Below are positions 1 to 10,768 of a stretch of DNA of 64,000 nucleotides, in pieces. Below the pieces are notes generated by a model that saw only the letters and a program-made list of their open reading frames with translations, did not search any database and was not told where the DNA came from. Where the stretch lies: contig JAOWCC010000019.1 in assembly GCA_030867875.1 (NCBI GenBank), positions 33,895,976 through 33,959,975 on the forward strand, in the 5' to 3' direction. A program made the position numbers and the translations under genes. The stretch's first letter is position 1; each line of letters opens with the position of its first letter. This stretch comes from Actinernus sp. WN-2022. Lineage: Eukaryota; Cnidaria; Anthozoa; Actiniaria; Actinernidae.

Positions 1-790
1 TGAATATGATATATAGAGGATTTCAAACTACGCAGTCACTCTGAATTTTGCGAGCCTCTGTAGCGGGGTGAATGAGTGACAAGTAGAAATGCACGTACAG
101 TCGTATTTAGGTTCTTTAGCCGATTCTCTATTCAAGTTTTTAGTTTTTATTCTGTAAAGAAACGATGTTTTCTTTTCATAATAAAAAAAACCTAAGGTTT
201 CGTTTTCTTGGAAGCCCTTTATTATATGCTCATCGGATAGTTGGCCAAGTTAGAACCGTTTAGATTCAGCAACGGGAAGCCATTCTGATGTCGTTACTAC
301 CTTGTTACGGACTCAATTTGTTTCAATCTTGTGCATAATATTCTGTTCGTTCCGTTGAAATACCAAAATGTGTGTATAATCCATGAAATCAAATGTGGTA
401 TCACCGAAATAGATGAAATCCCTTCAGTGATATAATGATATCTCAAGAATTGCGTGACAGGAACTGCGTGTAACGTCTGCACGTGTATTTCCCGCCCTAT
501 CCACGAGATGGATTTGGACTTGATCAAGTGCTCATTTTGTGTATATTCAACGAGGGAATGTGGCATATCTTCTCGGCGTTACCAGGGAAAAACAACTATA
601 TTACCGTTGAAGGCATGTCCCGACCCCCTTACTAAGAATTGTATGAAATGCCTTGGCACTTGGCGCGGATGTTGTTGATGGCGCGTGTCAAGTAAAATTA
701 TCATAAAATTATAAATATTTTCACCTGTACTGTACTGTACTGTCTAGACAGGGTATTTTATTCATTTTTGATTTTAGGGCGGGGTGGTAA
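1..790. other. non-coding stretch, nothing recognised
   Basis: AT-rich sequence with only short chance open frames of 60-90 codons and no recognisable motif. A CTGTACTGTACTGT short repeat lies near 727-742. Confidence 0.5.
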
Positions 791-885
791 TGCACTAGTC
801 AAAGTAATCCCCCCCCCCCTCCCCCAACCCGGGACAGGGTGAGAGGGGGAGGGGGGGGGGGGGGGGGGTTATTTAGACTAGTGCA
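791..885. mobile_element. small foldback DNA transposon with G/C tracts
   Basis: Terminal inverted repeats TGCACTAGTC (791-800) and GACTAGTGCA (876-885) enclose long C and G homopolymer runs that pair with each other. The element is flanked by TAA on both sides, which fits the 3-bp TWA target duplication of PIF/Harbinger elements. It has no coding capacity, so it would be a non-autonomous MITE. The superfamily is inferred from the duplication only. Confidence 0.55.
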
Positions 886-1870
886 TAATGGCTCACTCTC
901 TGCTTAAAGCTGCCTGTGATACACTTGTATGCGATTTGTTTCTTTATAGCGGAGCTCGTTGCATAAAAAACAATCTGGAAAACAAAAGATAAAAGAACAA
1001 CCCACACAAGTGAAAAAAAAATCACGCCGCGCGCCTCGCCCGCTCGCAGACGTAAAGGTCGGTACACACGAAGGGACAAGTCACGTGTCCTGATATCCTG
1101 TTCCCCGCGGACACCGGACATCCTACAGCTGAGAAACTACAAACCTCGTACACAAAGAATAACGTATTTCTTTACAGTTTTAAGGTAATAGACCAGTTCG
1201 CGGTTAATTCCGACATTTTGAAAGGGGTGTAAACATGGCGCGAAATACAGTGTTTGTATGGGAATCCGATGACAAATAAAATCCGTAAAATCGAATTTCA
1301 TAAATATTCTTCAGATACAAACTTAAGATACCAGGTAAAAGATTAATTGATCGAAATTTGAGGGATGTAGCTGTGCTGGGAAGCATGCAATCGTGGTTTT
1401 AGTTTTCCATACATTTGTCTGTAAAAACGAGTCAAAGTCCGCGGGAAAATTTGCGCAAAAAAAATCAATCTTCCAGGAAGGAAAAAAAATTTCTGAAGCA
1501 TTTCAAAGACATTTTTTTTGTTTCGATGAGGCAAAATTTGCTTCCGCAACAATGTTTTTACGTTGGCTATGGAGGAAAACAATGTTTACTAGGCTCCAGT
1601 GACGCACAGTATATGTGTTTCTTAGCAACACAAACCCAGACCCCACCGGCAAGACAATTTGACACAGTGCGCATTCGTTAGTTTTTTTTCTGCAACAACG
1701 TTTCCTCGTTTATCCACCCGTGCAGCAAAACATTTGTATGCTTCCTGCTCGTTCAATTAGCCACCCAGGCAACATTAAGAGAAACAGAGAAGCGCAATGT
1801 TCGCGCCTACGCCTTTTCGATCCCTCGTGCCTCGATCGGATGATCACGTAAAATGGCGGTCCCGTCTCAC

Positions 1871-1954
1871 GCAATCTCGTTCTCATAACCCGCGATCTTT
1901 TGGCCAGTATATTGGCGCTGGTCAAAAGATCGCGGGCTCTGGGAACGAGATTGC
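1871..1954. mobile_element. palindromic MITE (GCAATCTCGTT arms)
   Basis: The left arm GCAATCTCGTTCTCATAACC is mirrored by the right arm ending GGGAACGAGATTGC, with further pairing of CCCGCGATCTTTTG and CAAAAGATCGCGGG. This gives an 84-bp imperfect palindrome with no coding capacity, probably a remnant of a cut-and-paste element. Confidence 0.5.
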
Positions 1955-2369
1955 ATCTCACGACGCTCGTATTCGTCAGCAGCTGTGTATCACAGGACGC
2001 TAAGGAACCACTTTGGACGTTAAACAAATATCTGGCAGTGACCACCCTCAGTACTTGTTGGTCAGCCGCATTAATGGGAAGATAACTAACATAACTACTC
2101 ATGCTTGTAAACTGCGTGGCTTACCGTGTGTACCTATAAACAGCAGTCTGAACAAGCGCCCCGCACATACATGTATATGTAAATCCAGCGTAATTCAGGT
2201 CTGGATAAAGTCTGTCACGATCCACACAATATGTTTCATCGTTCACCCAGATGTTTTCTGAACCCTTTTCTAAGATAGTTTGTAGCAATAGCAACATACG
2301 TCAGACATTTCTGAACTTCGCTTTCCAGGATGGCACTGCGCTCCAGTTCGGCACCGACACAGCTGATTA

Positions 2370-2559
2370 GGCCATCCCAATAAAATGCAAATACGTAGAG
2401 AGCTAGGAAAAGAGGTGTAGTTGAAAGTATGTTCTTCAATTATTTTTTTTACTTTTCCCAAAAATTGGGTCAATGTCAAGCTTTGTATTTTTGTTAACTT
2501 TTCCAAAACAAATTGGGTCGGTCTGGCGATTGGAAACGGAACATTTTATTGGGATGGCC
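2370..2559. mobile_element. MITE with TTA target duplication
   Basis: A 190-bp element with inverted ends GGCCATCCCAATAAAATG and CATTTTATTGGGATGGCC, bounded by TTA at 2367-2369 and 2560-2562. The 3-bp TTA duplication suggests a Harbinger-type non-autonomous element. It encodes nothing. Confidence 0.6.
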
Positions 2560-3988
2560 TTATGTGGGTCGTGTGAATATACAGGATATATGCACGGGAT
2601 GTTAGAAATCATTTATAATTCATTGTTGTGACCTTGTGTATGAATGTATGCAAACATTTGACCCCATAACAGTTACATATATCAGGTGCATCATGGGTAA
2701 TTTTAACCTATAATCAGCTTGAAAAAAAAAAAATTTGCAAACAAAATTATGTAGATGTATTAAGTAGTGCATTATGATTATTTTCAGTTCTGTTTCATGA
2801 GATTCATAAATATTTCAATATAAATTACCCACTCTGGTATATATGTTGGGCACCACAGACGAAATGATAAAACACCGGATCTCCTAGCGTGTAAGGATCT
2901 GATCAGCAATATATATATATAAATAGACAAGAAAGGAAAGGCTGATTCAACGGTAGAGAGTTTTTTCTTCCAATATTCCACATGGAATGTACACATCTGT
3001 GTTCGGGCTACCTGTGGTGCACAACAGCAGACTGGGTTCTAGTCCTAAATAAAATGGCAGATGCTACAAAGCCATCTGTATAAACTATATAAATGGGTAA
3101 ATGTTCTTTCGGTGTAAAATCGACAAGAAGAAAATTATCGTAAGTTGTGGCTTCGAGACCATGACAGAGCTGGGGAGGAGAGCACAAATAAGGCTAGAAT
3201 CAGGTATACATTTATCGCTGATTCATCCTTCGTATTACTAATTTCTCTTATTTTGAAGTTGATTGTTAATTAGTTGTTGTTTATTGCAAAACCATAGGCA
3301 TAAGTGACAAATAAATTTATCACCCAGTTATTTTAGGGCTATGTTTCTCATTCCTGTCCGTTATTTGTCCCGTTATTCTGCACACGATACAGCTTGCATC
3401 TGGCGTTGATTGTCTATTTACGTTGGACCCGGGTGTTGGGAGTATGTTACTTTGGCCTCACTGCTCCTACCTAAGCTGAATAAACTTTACAAACTTTTTA
3501 GTCCCCAGTTGTATTTCCAAATGACTGATCTACAAAATAATAACTCTCTCATCTTCTACAATTTCGCCGCATCGATAGTATTCGAATGTCATTTTACCCT
3601 AAAATTTGACTTTTTGAAAAATAATTTCGGAAGTCACTTGTACATGACAGCCTTACTCCTTGAATACTGAATATTTTTTGGCACTTATATCATAATTAAA
3701 TTGCAATTGGTCGTGTTTATGCTGTAGAAACGTTTTGTGTATATAGCTTATATGGTTTGTTCAAAAATATTCTGGAAACATGACTAAAAATACATAGTGG
3801 AAATACCCCTCAAACCGAGGCAGTTCGTACTGACCCCCATATCTCTTACAGTTTTTGGAATTTTTCCAAAATATTCTACCAAGTCTAATGCCAGGCCAAT
3901 AGTAACATATGTGCAAAATATGAACAAAAGCTGAGATGTACCATGTAGACTCATTTTTTCAGGGTGCATGGTTTTCACATGGATGCCC
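2560..3988. other. non-coding stretch, nothing recognised
   Basis: AT-rich DNA with a short (AT)n run near 2910-2922. Open frames are short and lack recognisable domains or convincing splice context. Confidence 0.45.
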
Positions 3989-3991
3989 TCT

Positions 3992-4925
3992 TAAGTGGTA
4001 GATAAAATATGAGCCGCTTCGGCGAGCCATTGTAAATGATCATAAAGGTCGGACGCGAATATTTTATCGTGCTTGTGAAATGAAACAATATTTGGAATAT
4101 GCGATTCTGTGTTATTCTAATTATGGAACTTGAAATGACCATGCATTTATGTCCCATAGGAGTTACAGACTTTATCAAAAGTTATGCATACTTATTAGCT
4201 GAGTACTAAATCTTTATCAAAATTTAATTTACTCATTAATAATTTTATTGGAATTTACAGTACTGTGCATGTGATCTGAAAGCTGAGCTGTGATTGGTTT
4301 GCACCCTCATTAATTATTCATGATTTTACAAGCAGTAATTATACCAAACCTTACTTTTCACAAGTGTTACCAGTATTACATTTTATCCAATGAAACAGAA
4401 GCCTAATAATTTATCAAAAGGGGAACACAAAGAAAGCAGACCTAGAGAGGAATTACATGTAGGAACATTTTAGATAGCAAATTAAACCTTTCATGCTAAA
4501 TCTACTAGTTATGACTCAATGGCATTAAATTGGTGAATGAATAGTTTTCTGTCTGAATTAACCAAAACAAAAAATTAACACACAACAAAATAATGGTAGA
4601 ACAAACCTTTTTTACAGCAGAATAACATCAGGTTGAACATTCTTTGTGCCCTGATATAAATTTTCTGCTCCTTGCACAAAATCTTCACATCTGCAACAAG
4701 TTCACCATAATCTTCATCTTGTGCCCTTTGCTTTATGGCCTTATTCATATGGGACGTTACAACCCATACGCTCTTTTGAGCATTTCTCATTGCACTTCGG
4801 AGGTTCATCTCCGCTTGAACAACCTGGATTTGGTCCTAAAATAATAATAATTATTACTGTATGCAATGTTGGCCACAGGTCGGTCATTAAGGGTTGGCCA
4901 ACAGATTGGCCACTACGTCAGCCAA
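3992..4925. repeat. duplicated segment, copy 0
   Basis: This segment starting TAAGTGGTAGATAAAATATG is nearly identical to about 7,511-8,500 and 18,988-20,020. It holds one candidate minus-strand exon (4611-4840). Unlike the other two copies it stops before the minisatellite and lacks the 5' exons, so it is a partial duplicate. Confidence 0.8.
4611..4840 (-). pseudogene. exon of unrecognised repeated gene, copy 0
   Basis: The open stretch contains the segment MNLRSAMRNAQKSVWVV and ends CCKK just before a GGTTTGT donor. The acceptor upstream is TTATTTTAG at about 4841. It matches the exons at 8145-8374 and 19612-19891 with a few substitutions. Relative to the 19.6-kb copy it lacks about 60 bases near its start, as does the 8.1-kb copy, so the frame across the exon start is doubtful. 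The other exons of the gene are absent here, so this is probably a dead fragment. No family was recognised. Confidence 0.45.
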
Positions 4926-4947
4926 CAAGGGTTGGCCAACAGATTGG

Positions 4948-5649
4948 CCCCTGTTTTTAATTAAGATGTGCTTGGTCGGTGTAAATACGTTTTGGTCTTA
5001 CTTATTTGGAATTACCAACCTAGAGGAAAACGAGATACTGGTAAATTATGTAGTATTAGAAAGCAAATATCTGTTGTACCTTGGTAAACTTAAAAATCTT
5101 CCTCTATCAATAAGTGGTCTATTATCCAGAATGAAAAGAACATATCAGATAGAACTCCATATAGCGAGAGAAAAATATATATTTAACTTATTATGAAAAA
5201 CGGGGGCCCCTAATGCCCCCCTTGTATCAGCGTCAATGGATGACTCTTCGATTGATAAACCACTCATTACCAAAAAAGCCTTTTTTCTTTTTATTAAACT
5301 ATTTACATGTAACCACCTGTTTTTTTTTTTTACTACTATTATCTTATGCTGGAATTTATTTTCCGTTTATAAGTATGTATGTGTATATTTTGTGTAAAAA
5401 AAAAGAAAGAAAAAGAAACAAAATATATAAAAAGTCAGTCTGCAAATTCGCTTTAAAAAATGTTTCGAAAGTTTTTATTCCTGAATTGTTGTCTGGATCC
5501 CTGTGTGTTCGCGGCTTATGTAAGATGCAAAGTACCGTTAAATAATACGAGAGTTTTTCGCGTCTTATCTTAGACGCGAAAACTAAGAACAGCTAAAATC
5601 CCTGTTTTTAATTAAGATGTGCTTGGTCGGTGTAAATACGTTTTGGTCG
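4948..5649. repeat. 50-bp direct repeats flanking about 600 bp
   Basis: A 50-bp block beginning CCCTGTTTTTAATTAAGATG occurs identically at 4948-4997 and 5600-5649. The enclosed 602 bp shows no recognised gene; it ends in a small hairpin (5553-5584). The arrangement could be short terminal repeats of an element or a duplication made when the segment was inserted. Confidence 0.65.
5553..5584. other. inverted repeat hairpin
   Basis: Arms GTTTTTCGCGTCT and AGACGCGAAAACT can form a stem of about 12 bp around a TATCTT loop. Function unknown; it may mark the end of a small foldback element. Confidence 0.4.
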
Positions 5650-5926
5650 GTCGGGCGATAAGAAACATAAAAAATATATAAAAAGCAGATTTCGTATGAG
5701 CAGGTAAGTTCCGTAGCCGTATTGTGTCCGTATTTCGCGTGTAAACGGAAAACGATTCGATCCGAAGCCAAAACGTTACAGATTCGTCACGAATCCCGTA
5801 AACGGGGTCTGATTGGTTGATATATACACGCCTTGCATTGAATTGGTTTCTCCGTATCTGTGCCGTTTGTACGTTAATTATGTTACTCCCTCACTCATAA
5901 TGAATCTGGAATCTGAAGATTTTGTT

Positions 5927-6360
5927 TCACTGCAAGTAATTAACTTTTTTTTTCTTTTTGGGGGTTGGCTGGTATGATTGGACTTTACTTGCCGCAATTT
6001 CGGAAGCAATGTCAATAACATTGGAATCTTCATTGAGGTCTTCAGGCTGTAAAATGTCATCCTTTTTTGGCATGAAGTCATCAGCTGTGCCGTCTTTTTG
6101 GCTTGCCATCTGTTCCACTTCCTTCTTCTGCTTTATTGACTTCGACAGTGCTTCACAGGCACGTTTTAATTCTGCTGCAGTCATATAGTTGCGCTTGGAC
6201 TTGATCAGCCTAGTCGTCTTTTTCTTAGATTCTTCGTCGGTGCCAGGGTTTGAATAGGTATTCTTTAATGATAAAATGCGTTCATCACACCTTTCACAGG
6301 AGCTGTGGGCTTCCGCAGCACGCTTCCTATTTTTATGTATTGTATCTTTTTTTGAGTTTT
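5927..6360 (-). CDS. lysine-rich terminal exon, unrecognised
   Basis: An open minus-strand frame runs from about 6360 to a TAG stop at 5927, roughly 144 codons. It is highly charged, with a pair of cysteines (CERC) near the start, a Lys/Arg-rich stretch, a segment starting MTAAELKRACEAL, acidic DD/ED patches and a C-terminal KKKKK before NYLQ. It lies just left of the 6,463 duplication breakpoint and downstream, on the same strand, of the unknown exons at 6939-7018, 8145-8374 and about 10.1-10.5 kb. It could therefore be the last exon of that gene, but no splice junction proves it. It resembles a nuclear charged protein; no family was recognised. Confidence 0.4.
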
Positions 6361-6420
6361 AAGCTGGTTCGGCCTGATGCATTGAGGCTTCCCCCCATCA
6401 TAACCTTTTCCTGGTGTAGC

Positions 6421-6462
6421 ACTTGTGACGCCTCACTTGTGACGCCTCACTTGTGACGCCTC
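6421..6462. repeat. 14-bp tandem repeat x3 at breakpoint
   Basis: Three perfect copies of ACTTGTGACGCCTC end exactly where homology to 17,992 begins (ACTTCCC). The shared ACTT at the junction suggests microhomology or slippage during the duplication. Confidence 0.75.
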
Positions 6463-6665
6463 ACTTCCCATTGAATGCAGACAGAAAAGAAAGCCAAAGT
6501 CTTAGATCCTCCTTTACCTCTTGGTTAAGTCTTATGTAATGGTTAGGTGATTGTATCCCTAGGTTAAGATTGATTAATCGCCGTAGAAATGCCCGACCAG
6601 GTTTAACAACTGAATATGCAAAATTCAAAAGAGAAACAAGTTCCTATATGGATGCTAGGGCCTGG
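6463..6665 (-). pseudogene. DIRS RT/RNase H fragment
   Basis: About 200 bp on the minus strand match the DIRS coding sequence at 17,992-18,200. That region encodes the motifs NFAYSVVKPGRAFLRRLI and KEDLRLWLSFLSAFNGK. The fragment is cut off abruptly at 6,463, with no RNase H remainder or recombinase. It shows that the duplicated block once adjoined, or was derived from, the DIRS element near 17-18 kb. Confidence 0.6.
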
Positions 6666-6938
6666 AAAGCTGTGGTTTTGATAATTAGGGTTATATAAAT
6701 TAAATGTCAAGAAACAGTCAGTTCATTGTGGTTCTGGCTCACGAACAGCTAGTGTTAAATTTTATGGACAAATTACTAAATGAAATAACTAGGTAAGTCC
6801 AGTTATATATTTAAGCATGTTTATTCTTCTCAGAGGTAATAATAATAAGTGTGGAGTTTGTGGGCCTAGGCCTGTCGCTGCAAAGCGTTGCTGTGGTGTA
6901 TTTCAGGGACTCAAGGGAATAATAGGAATTATACTTAC

Positions 6939-7018
6939 TTCGTTCTTATCGTCTTCACATAAAATATCCACCAATGTATTGTTGAGCAACATGGATACAT
7001 TGGTGGATGATAGGTGGC
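6939..7018 (-). CDS. candidate 80-nt exon of unknown gene, copy 1
   Basis: Between an acceptor-like CAAG at 7019-7021 and a consensus GTAAGT donor (complement of 6933-6938) the frame reads LSSTNVSMLLNNTLVDILC and then an acidic DDKNE end. The same stretch in copy 2 (18,469-18,548) has an in-frame TGA, so only this copy is open. The exon contains a 14-bp perfect palindrome. Function unknown. Confidence 0.3.
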
Positions 7019-7099
7019 CTTGAACTGCTCCCTTAGATAATACATTCACTTCATTGTATGCTGGAATGATGAATTTCTCTTAGCCTTCTCAAAGACACA

Positions 7100-8100
7100 T
7101 TGTTGTAACGCTTCCAGGTTTACGGCTTTCAATAGCTATGGGTTCCAATTCATTATAATGTTATCATTAATCAACATAATTACATATAAGGTTCACAATC
7201 TAATATTTATTGATTGAAGTTGTTAAATAGAACTCGAATAATGTATCCCTGAAAAAATGAACTACATTTTATATTAATGTCAGATAAATTTGTCATTTGA
7301 AATCAATCTTGTGGTGATTGACTGACTCGATCATGTCAGGATATGGTGAAGAAAAACTGGATGTGTTCAACAGTTCTTTCAATAAGGGCCGATGGCCAAT
7401 GAAGCTAAAGTAAGCTACCTTTTATGAGCTGTGGTGTTGTAGAGGTGTGGACACGTTTGTCCATCCTATTTTTGGGTGTTAATTGCTTTGATGTTCTTTT
7501 ACTTATGTTTTAAGTGGTAGATAAAATATGAGCCGCTTCGGCGAGCCATTGTAAATGATCATAAAGGTCGGACGCGAATATTTTATCGTGCTTGTGAAAT
7601 GAAACAATATTTGGAATATGCGATTCTGTGTTATTCTAATTATGGAACTTGAAATGACCATGCATTTATGTCCCATAGGAGTTACAGATCTTTATCAAAA
7701 GTTATGCATACTTATTAGCTGAGTACTAAATCTTTATCAAAATTTAATTTACTCATTAATAATTTTATTGGAATTTACAGTACTGTGCATGTGATCTGAA
7801 AGCTGAGCTGTGATTGGTTTGCACCCTCATTAATTATTCATAATTTTAGGAGCAGTAATTATACCAAACCTTACTTTTCACTAGTGTTACCAGTATTACA
7901 TTTTATCCAATGAAACAGAAGCCTAATAATTTATCAAAAGGGAACACCAAGAAAGCAGACCTAGAGAGGAATTACATGTAGGCACATTTTAGATAGCAAA
8001 TTAAACCTTTCATGCTAAATCTACTAGTCATGACTCAATGGCATTAAATTGGTGAATGAATAGTTTTCTGTCTGAAATAGGCCTAACTAAATTAACCAAA
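7100..8100. other. intronic/intergenic part of the duplicated block
   Basis: No exon was recognised between the candidate exons at 6939-7018 and 8145-8374. The sequence is conserved with 18,600-19,560 except for small indels. Confidence 0.4.
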
Positions 8101-8144
8101 ACAAAAAATTAACACACAACAAAATAATGGTAGAACAAACCTTT

Positions 8145-8374
8145 TTTACAGCAGAATAACATCAGGTGGAACATTCTTTGTGCCCTGATATCAATTTTCT
8201 GCTCCTTGCACAAAATCTCCACATCTGCAACAAGTTCACCATAATCTTCATCTTCTGCCCTTTGCTTTATGGCCTTATTCATATGGGACGTTACAACCCA
8301 TATGCTCTTGTGAGCATTTCTCATTGCACTTCGGAGGTTCATCTCCTCTTGAACAACCTGGATTTGGTCCTAAA
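8145..8374 (-). CDS. exon of unrecognised repeated gene, copy 1
   Basis: This is the same exon as 4611-4840 and 19612-19891. It includes MNLRSAMRNAHKSIWVV and a run of charged residues, a VTSHMNKAIKQRAEDEDYG segment and the end CCKK before a GTTTGT donor. The acceptor is TTATTTTAG. It lacks about 60 bases present in the copy at 19.8 kb, so its reading frame at the 5' edge may be broken. The composition suggests a helical, charged protein. No database family was recognised. Confidence 0.4.
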
Positions 8375-8524
8375 ATAATAATTATTTATTGGTATCTCAT
8401 TATCATAATAATGGGATCATGTGTACTGTATGCAATGTTGGCCACAGGTCGGTCATTAAGGGTTGGCCAACAGATTGGCCACTACGTCAGCCAACTACAG
8501 CTGTCAGCTGAGGATTGGTCGATG

Positions 8525-8800
8525 GTTAGCTAGATGAAGCCATGTGAACGCAAATGAAGCCAGGTGCAGGCAAGTGAAGGCAGGCGAAGCCAGGTGCAGG
8601 CTAGTGAAGGCAGGTGAAGGCAGGTGCAGGCTAGTGAAGGCTAGTGAAGGCAGGTGCGTGCTAGTGAAGGCAGGTGAAGGCAGGTGAAGGCCAGTGCAGG
8701 TGATTGCAGGTGAGTGAAGGCCAGTGTAAGCTAGTGAAGGCCAGTGCAGGTGAATGCAGGCCAGTACAGGCTAGTGCAGATGAATGCAGGTGAGTACACT
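8525..8800. repeat. 10-bp minisatellite, about 27 units
   Basis: Degenerate units of the type GTGAAGGCAG / GTGCAGGCTA repeat every 10 bp. The same array at 20,051-20,455 is longer (about 40 units). The long minus-strand open frame across that array is an artefact of the repeat period. Confidence 0.85.
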
Positions 8801-8999
8801 GGATAGCACATTTCATCGTCACACACGTACAGTACAACTTCTTTTTCCATATATTCTCTAGTGAGCGATTCCTGTGTTTAGGAACAATAGTTTAACGAGG
8901 AACAATAGTTTATGAGTAATTCGTAAATGTCACGACATTTACTGCATTGGTAATGCATTCGATATTTTCTGCATTGGTGATGTATTTTCAAGGTAGAAT

Positions 9000-10110
9000 G
9001 GTTGCTTTAAAGTACGAGTAAGTATTTGTTTGATGGTTTTTGTGTGGTTTTCCATTCTTGCAAGACCATTATTTTCTACAATGTTATAAACTACCGGAAA
9101 CTGTAGAGTGTACTGTCAGTGTACAATTACATAATTTTGCAATACGTTGTGCCATACAGTCATAAAGAACAAAATGAAGTTTGTCATACTTCATTAAGTT
9201 GTAGTTTAATGTACATGGAATGTTCACAGGTACATTGTACGTGTTTATACGGATCGGCCCGGTTTAAAAGCTTATTTAATAGGAATAGCATACATGTAAT
9301 TGACTTTAGTGCTGTACTTCTGTTTTCGTTTCGCGTTTGTAAAATTTTACGACAACCTCATGCAATGAGAGCGAACTGGTGTTATTACAACTGCATCTTA
9401 TATTATTGAATTTAGCACGTTTTCTATGTGGTGGGAGGAAAACCAGAGAACGTGCCCTGAGAAAAACCTTCAGAGCAAGCTAGGGTGAGATACCAACAAA
9501 CACACATGTTCAGTACCCGGGCTCCTGCACTGAGTTGCACAATTTTTGGTATGAACACTAACTAAAATCTTAATTATTGAAGGAGGTTATAAGTTTTGGA
9601 GGAAGAAGAATAAGAATGAATATATCCAAGCCTAGTATATAAATAAGCGTAGTATATGTACCCAAGGTATTAAGGGCAGCAGTCTGTGATAATTTGTAGG
9701 TGTACATAGTATTACATATAGGTATAAATTTAACCTATATTATCAAGGTGCTTGTAAGAAAAACTGTAAAAATAGACAGTGAATTGGCTAATATTGAAAC
9801 CCTGTTCAATATAAATAACATTTTCTCTTATTAAGTTTCTCAGAGCACTGTTTCACCCCTAAAATGAGTCCCCTTCACATTAATACTGTAATACTCTTGC
9901 TCTAACCTAGATACATGTACATGTATCTTATTCAAAAACAAATCTAAACCTACCGTAACTGGATATCAGTTAACATACACGCCATACATGGAGCAAAACG
10001 TGAATCAGTTCAGTACAAAGCTAAATACAGTAATAATTCTAGATTCACAAGTAAACAGTAATCTACCAAGACTGCAAAAGTTTGAGAGCTGTTTTCCTAC
10101 TCTTAATTAA
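9000..10110. other. non-coding part of duplicated block
   Basis: No exon recognised. The segment is conserved with about 20,640-21,790, apart from small indels such as the extra 60 bp near 21,050. Confidence 0.4.
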
Positions 10111-10119
10111 GCTGTATAC

Positions 10120-10560
10120 CTTAGAGTCTCGTAGATACTCGTGAGCTGTTGCTATATGGTTATGTTGGAGTAAAAATGACTTATCCCACTCTTCTATTTT
10201 TTCATTACATGTCCTTAATTCTTTCAGGACTTTCACTTGTATTTGAGCCAGGTTACTTTCATACTTAGATTTATAGAAGCGTGAGCCAGGTTTAAGGGCT
10301 AAATCACTCTTAGCCTATCTAGTTGTTGGACTTTAGGTGTTTCTCCTAATACTGATGCTATGGCCTTCCCTGTCTTTGTCTGGAGCAGTTCAGGACTGGA
10401 AGCTTGTCATTTGGTACTTCAGTGGTACCCTTCTTTGTTGGGGGTTGGGTGGGGGTTGGGTGTCACAATCATCAGAAATTACTGATTGAGTAGCATCTGA
10501 TTGTTGGTGGAGAGTACATGTTTGATGCTTTTCCCCAGCAATTATGGTATACATGCAGAT
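10120..10560 (-). pseudogene. 5' exons of unrecognised gene, copy 1 (deleted)
   Basis: The stretch 10,120-10,320 encodes the helical segment SRFYKSKYESNLAQIQVKVL and then an EEWDKSFLLQHNHIATAHEYL segment, ending at an AAG|GTATAC donor. It is identical in copy 2. The upstream exon, intact as 117 codons at 21,977-22,330, has lost about 100 bp here near 10,522 and cannot be read through. Stops separate the two parts in every copy, so there is an unseen intron or a frameshift. Function unknown; the sequence looks coiled-coil. Confidence 0.4.
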
Positions 10561-10768
10561 GGACTGATGTGGCTATCTCCTAGGTCCATACTGTCATGTA
10601 GATCCATGTCAAGAACCAGGGTCTCTTGTTCAGCAAAGGTTGTTTCACTGTCCTCTGTAAAATATTTTAAAAATAGCTTATAGTATAAACTAGCTATATA
10701 GAAATTGTGGTGTCACCAAACGATGAACTTCCAGTAGGAGGATCCAAGGATTCCTAGTGGAATAATAA

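Larger units (their letters stand above)
6463..10759. repeat. duplicated segment, copy 1
   Basis: This segment is collinear and nearly identical with 17,992-22,578. It starts inside DIRS reverse transcriptase/RNase H sequence and ends at TTCCTAGTGG, where the tail of a CR1/L2 LINE begins. It carries candidate exons of an unknown minus-strand gene, a shorter minisatellite, and a deletion of about 100 bp near 10,522 relative to copy 2. Confidence 0.85.

Noticed and set aside
873..1121. 82-codon minus-strand frame with hydrophobic segment
   Set aside because: It starts within the G-tract MITE and has no conserved copy or motif.
1710..2102. 130-codon minus-strand frame
   Set aside because: It crosses the palindromic MITE at 1,871-1,954, has no recognisable domain and no splice support.
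8525..8800. Regular short repeats resembling a CRISPR array
   Set aside because: Units are 10 bp with no unique spacers, and the context is eukaryotic; it is a minisatellite.
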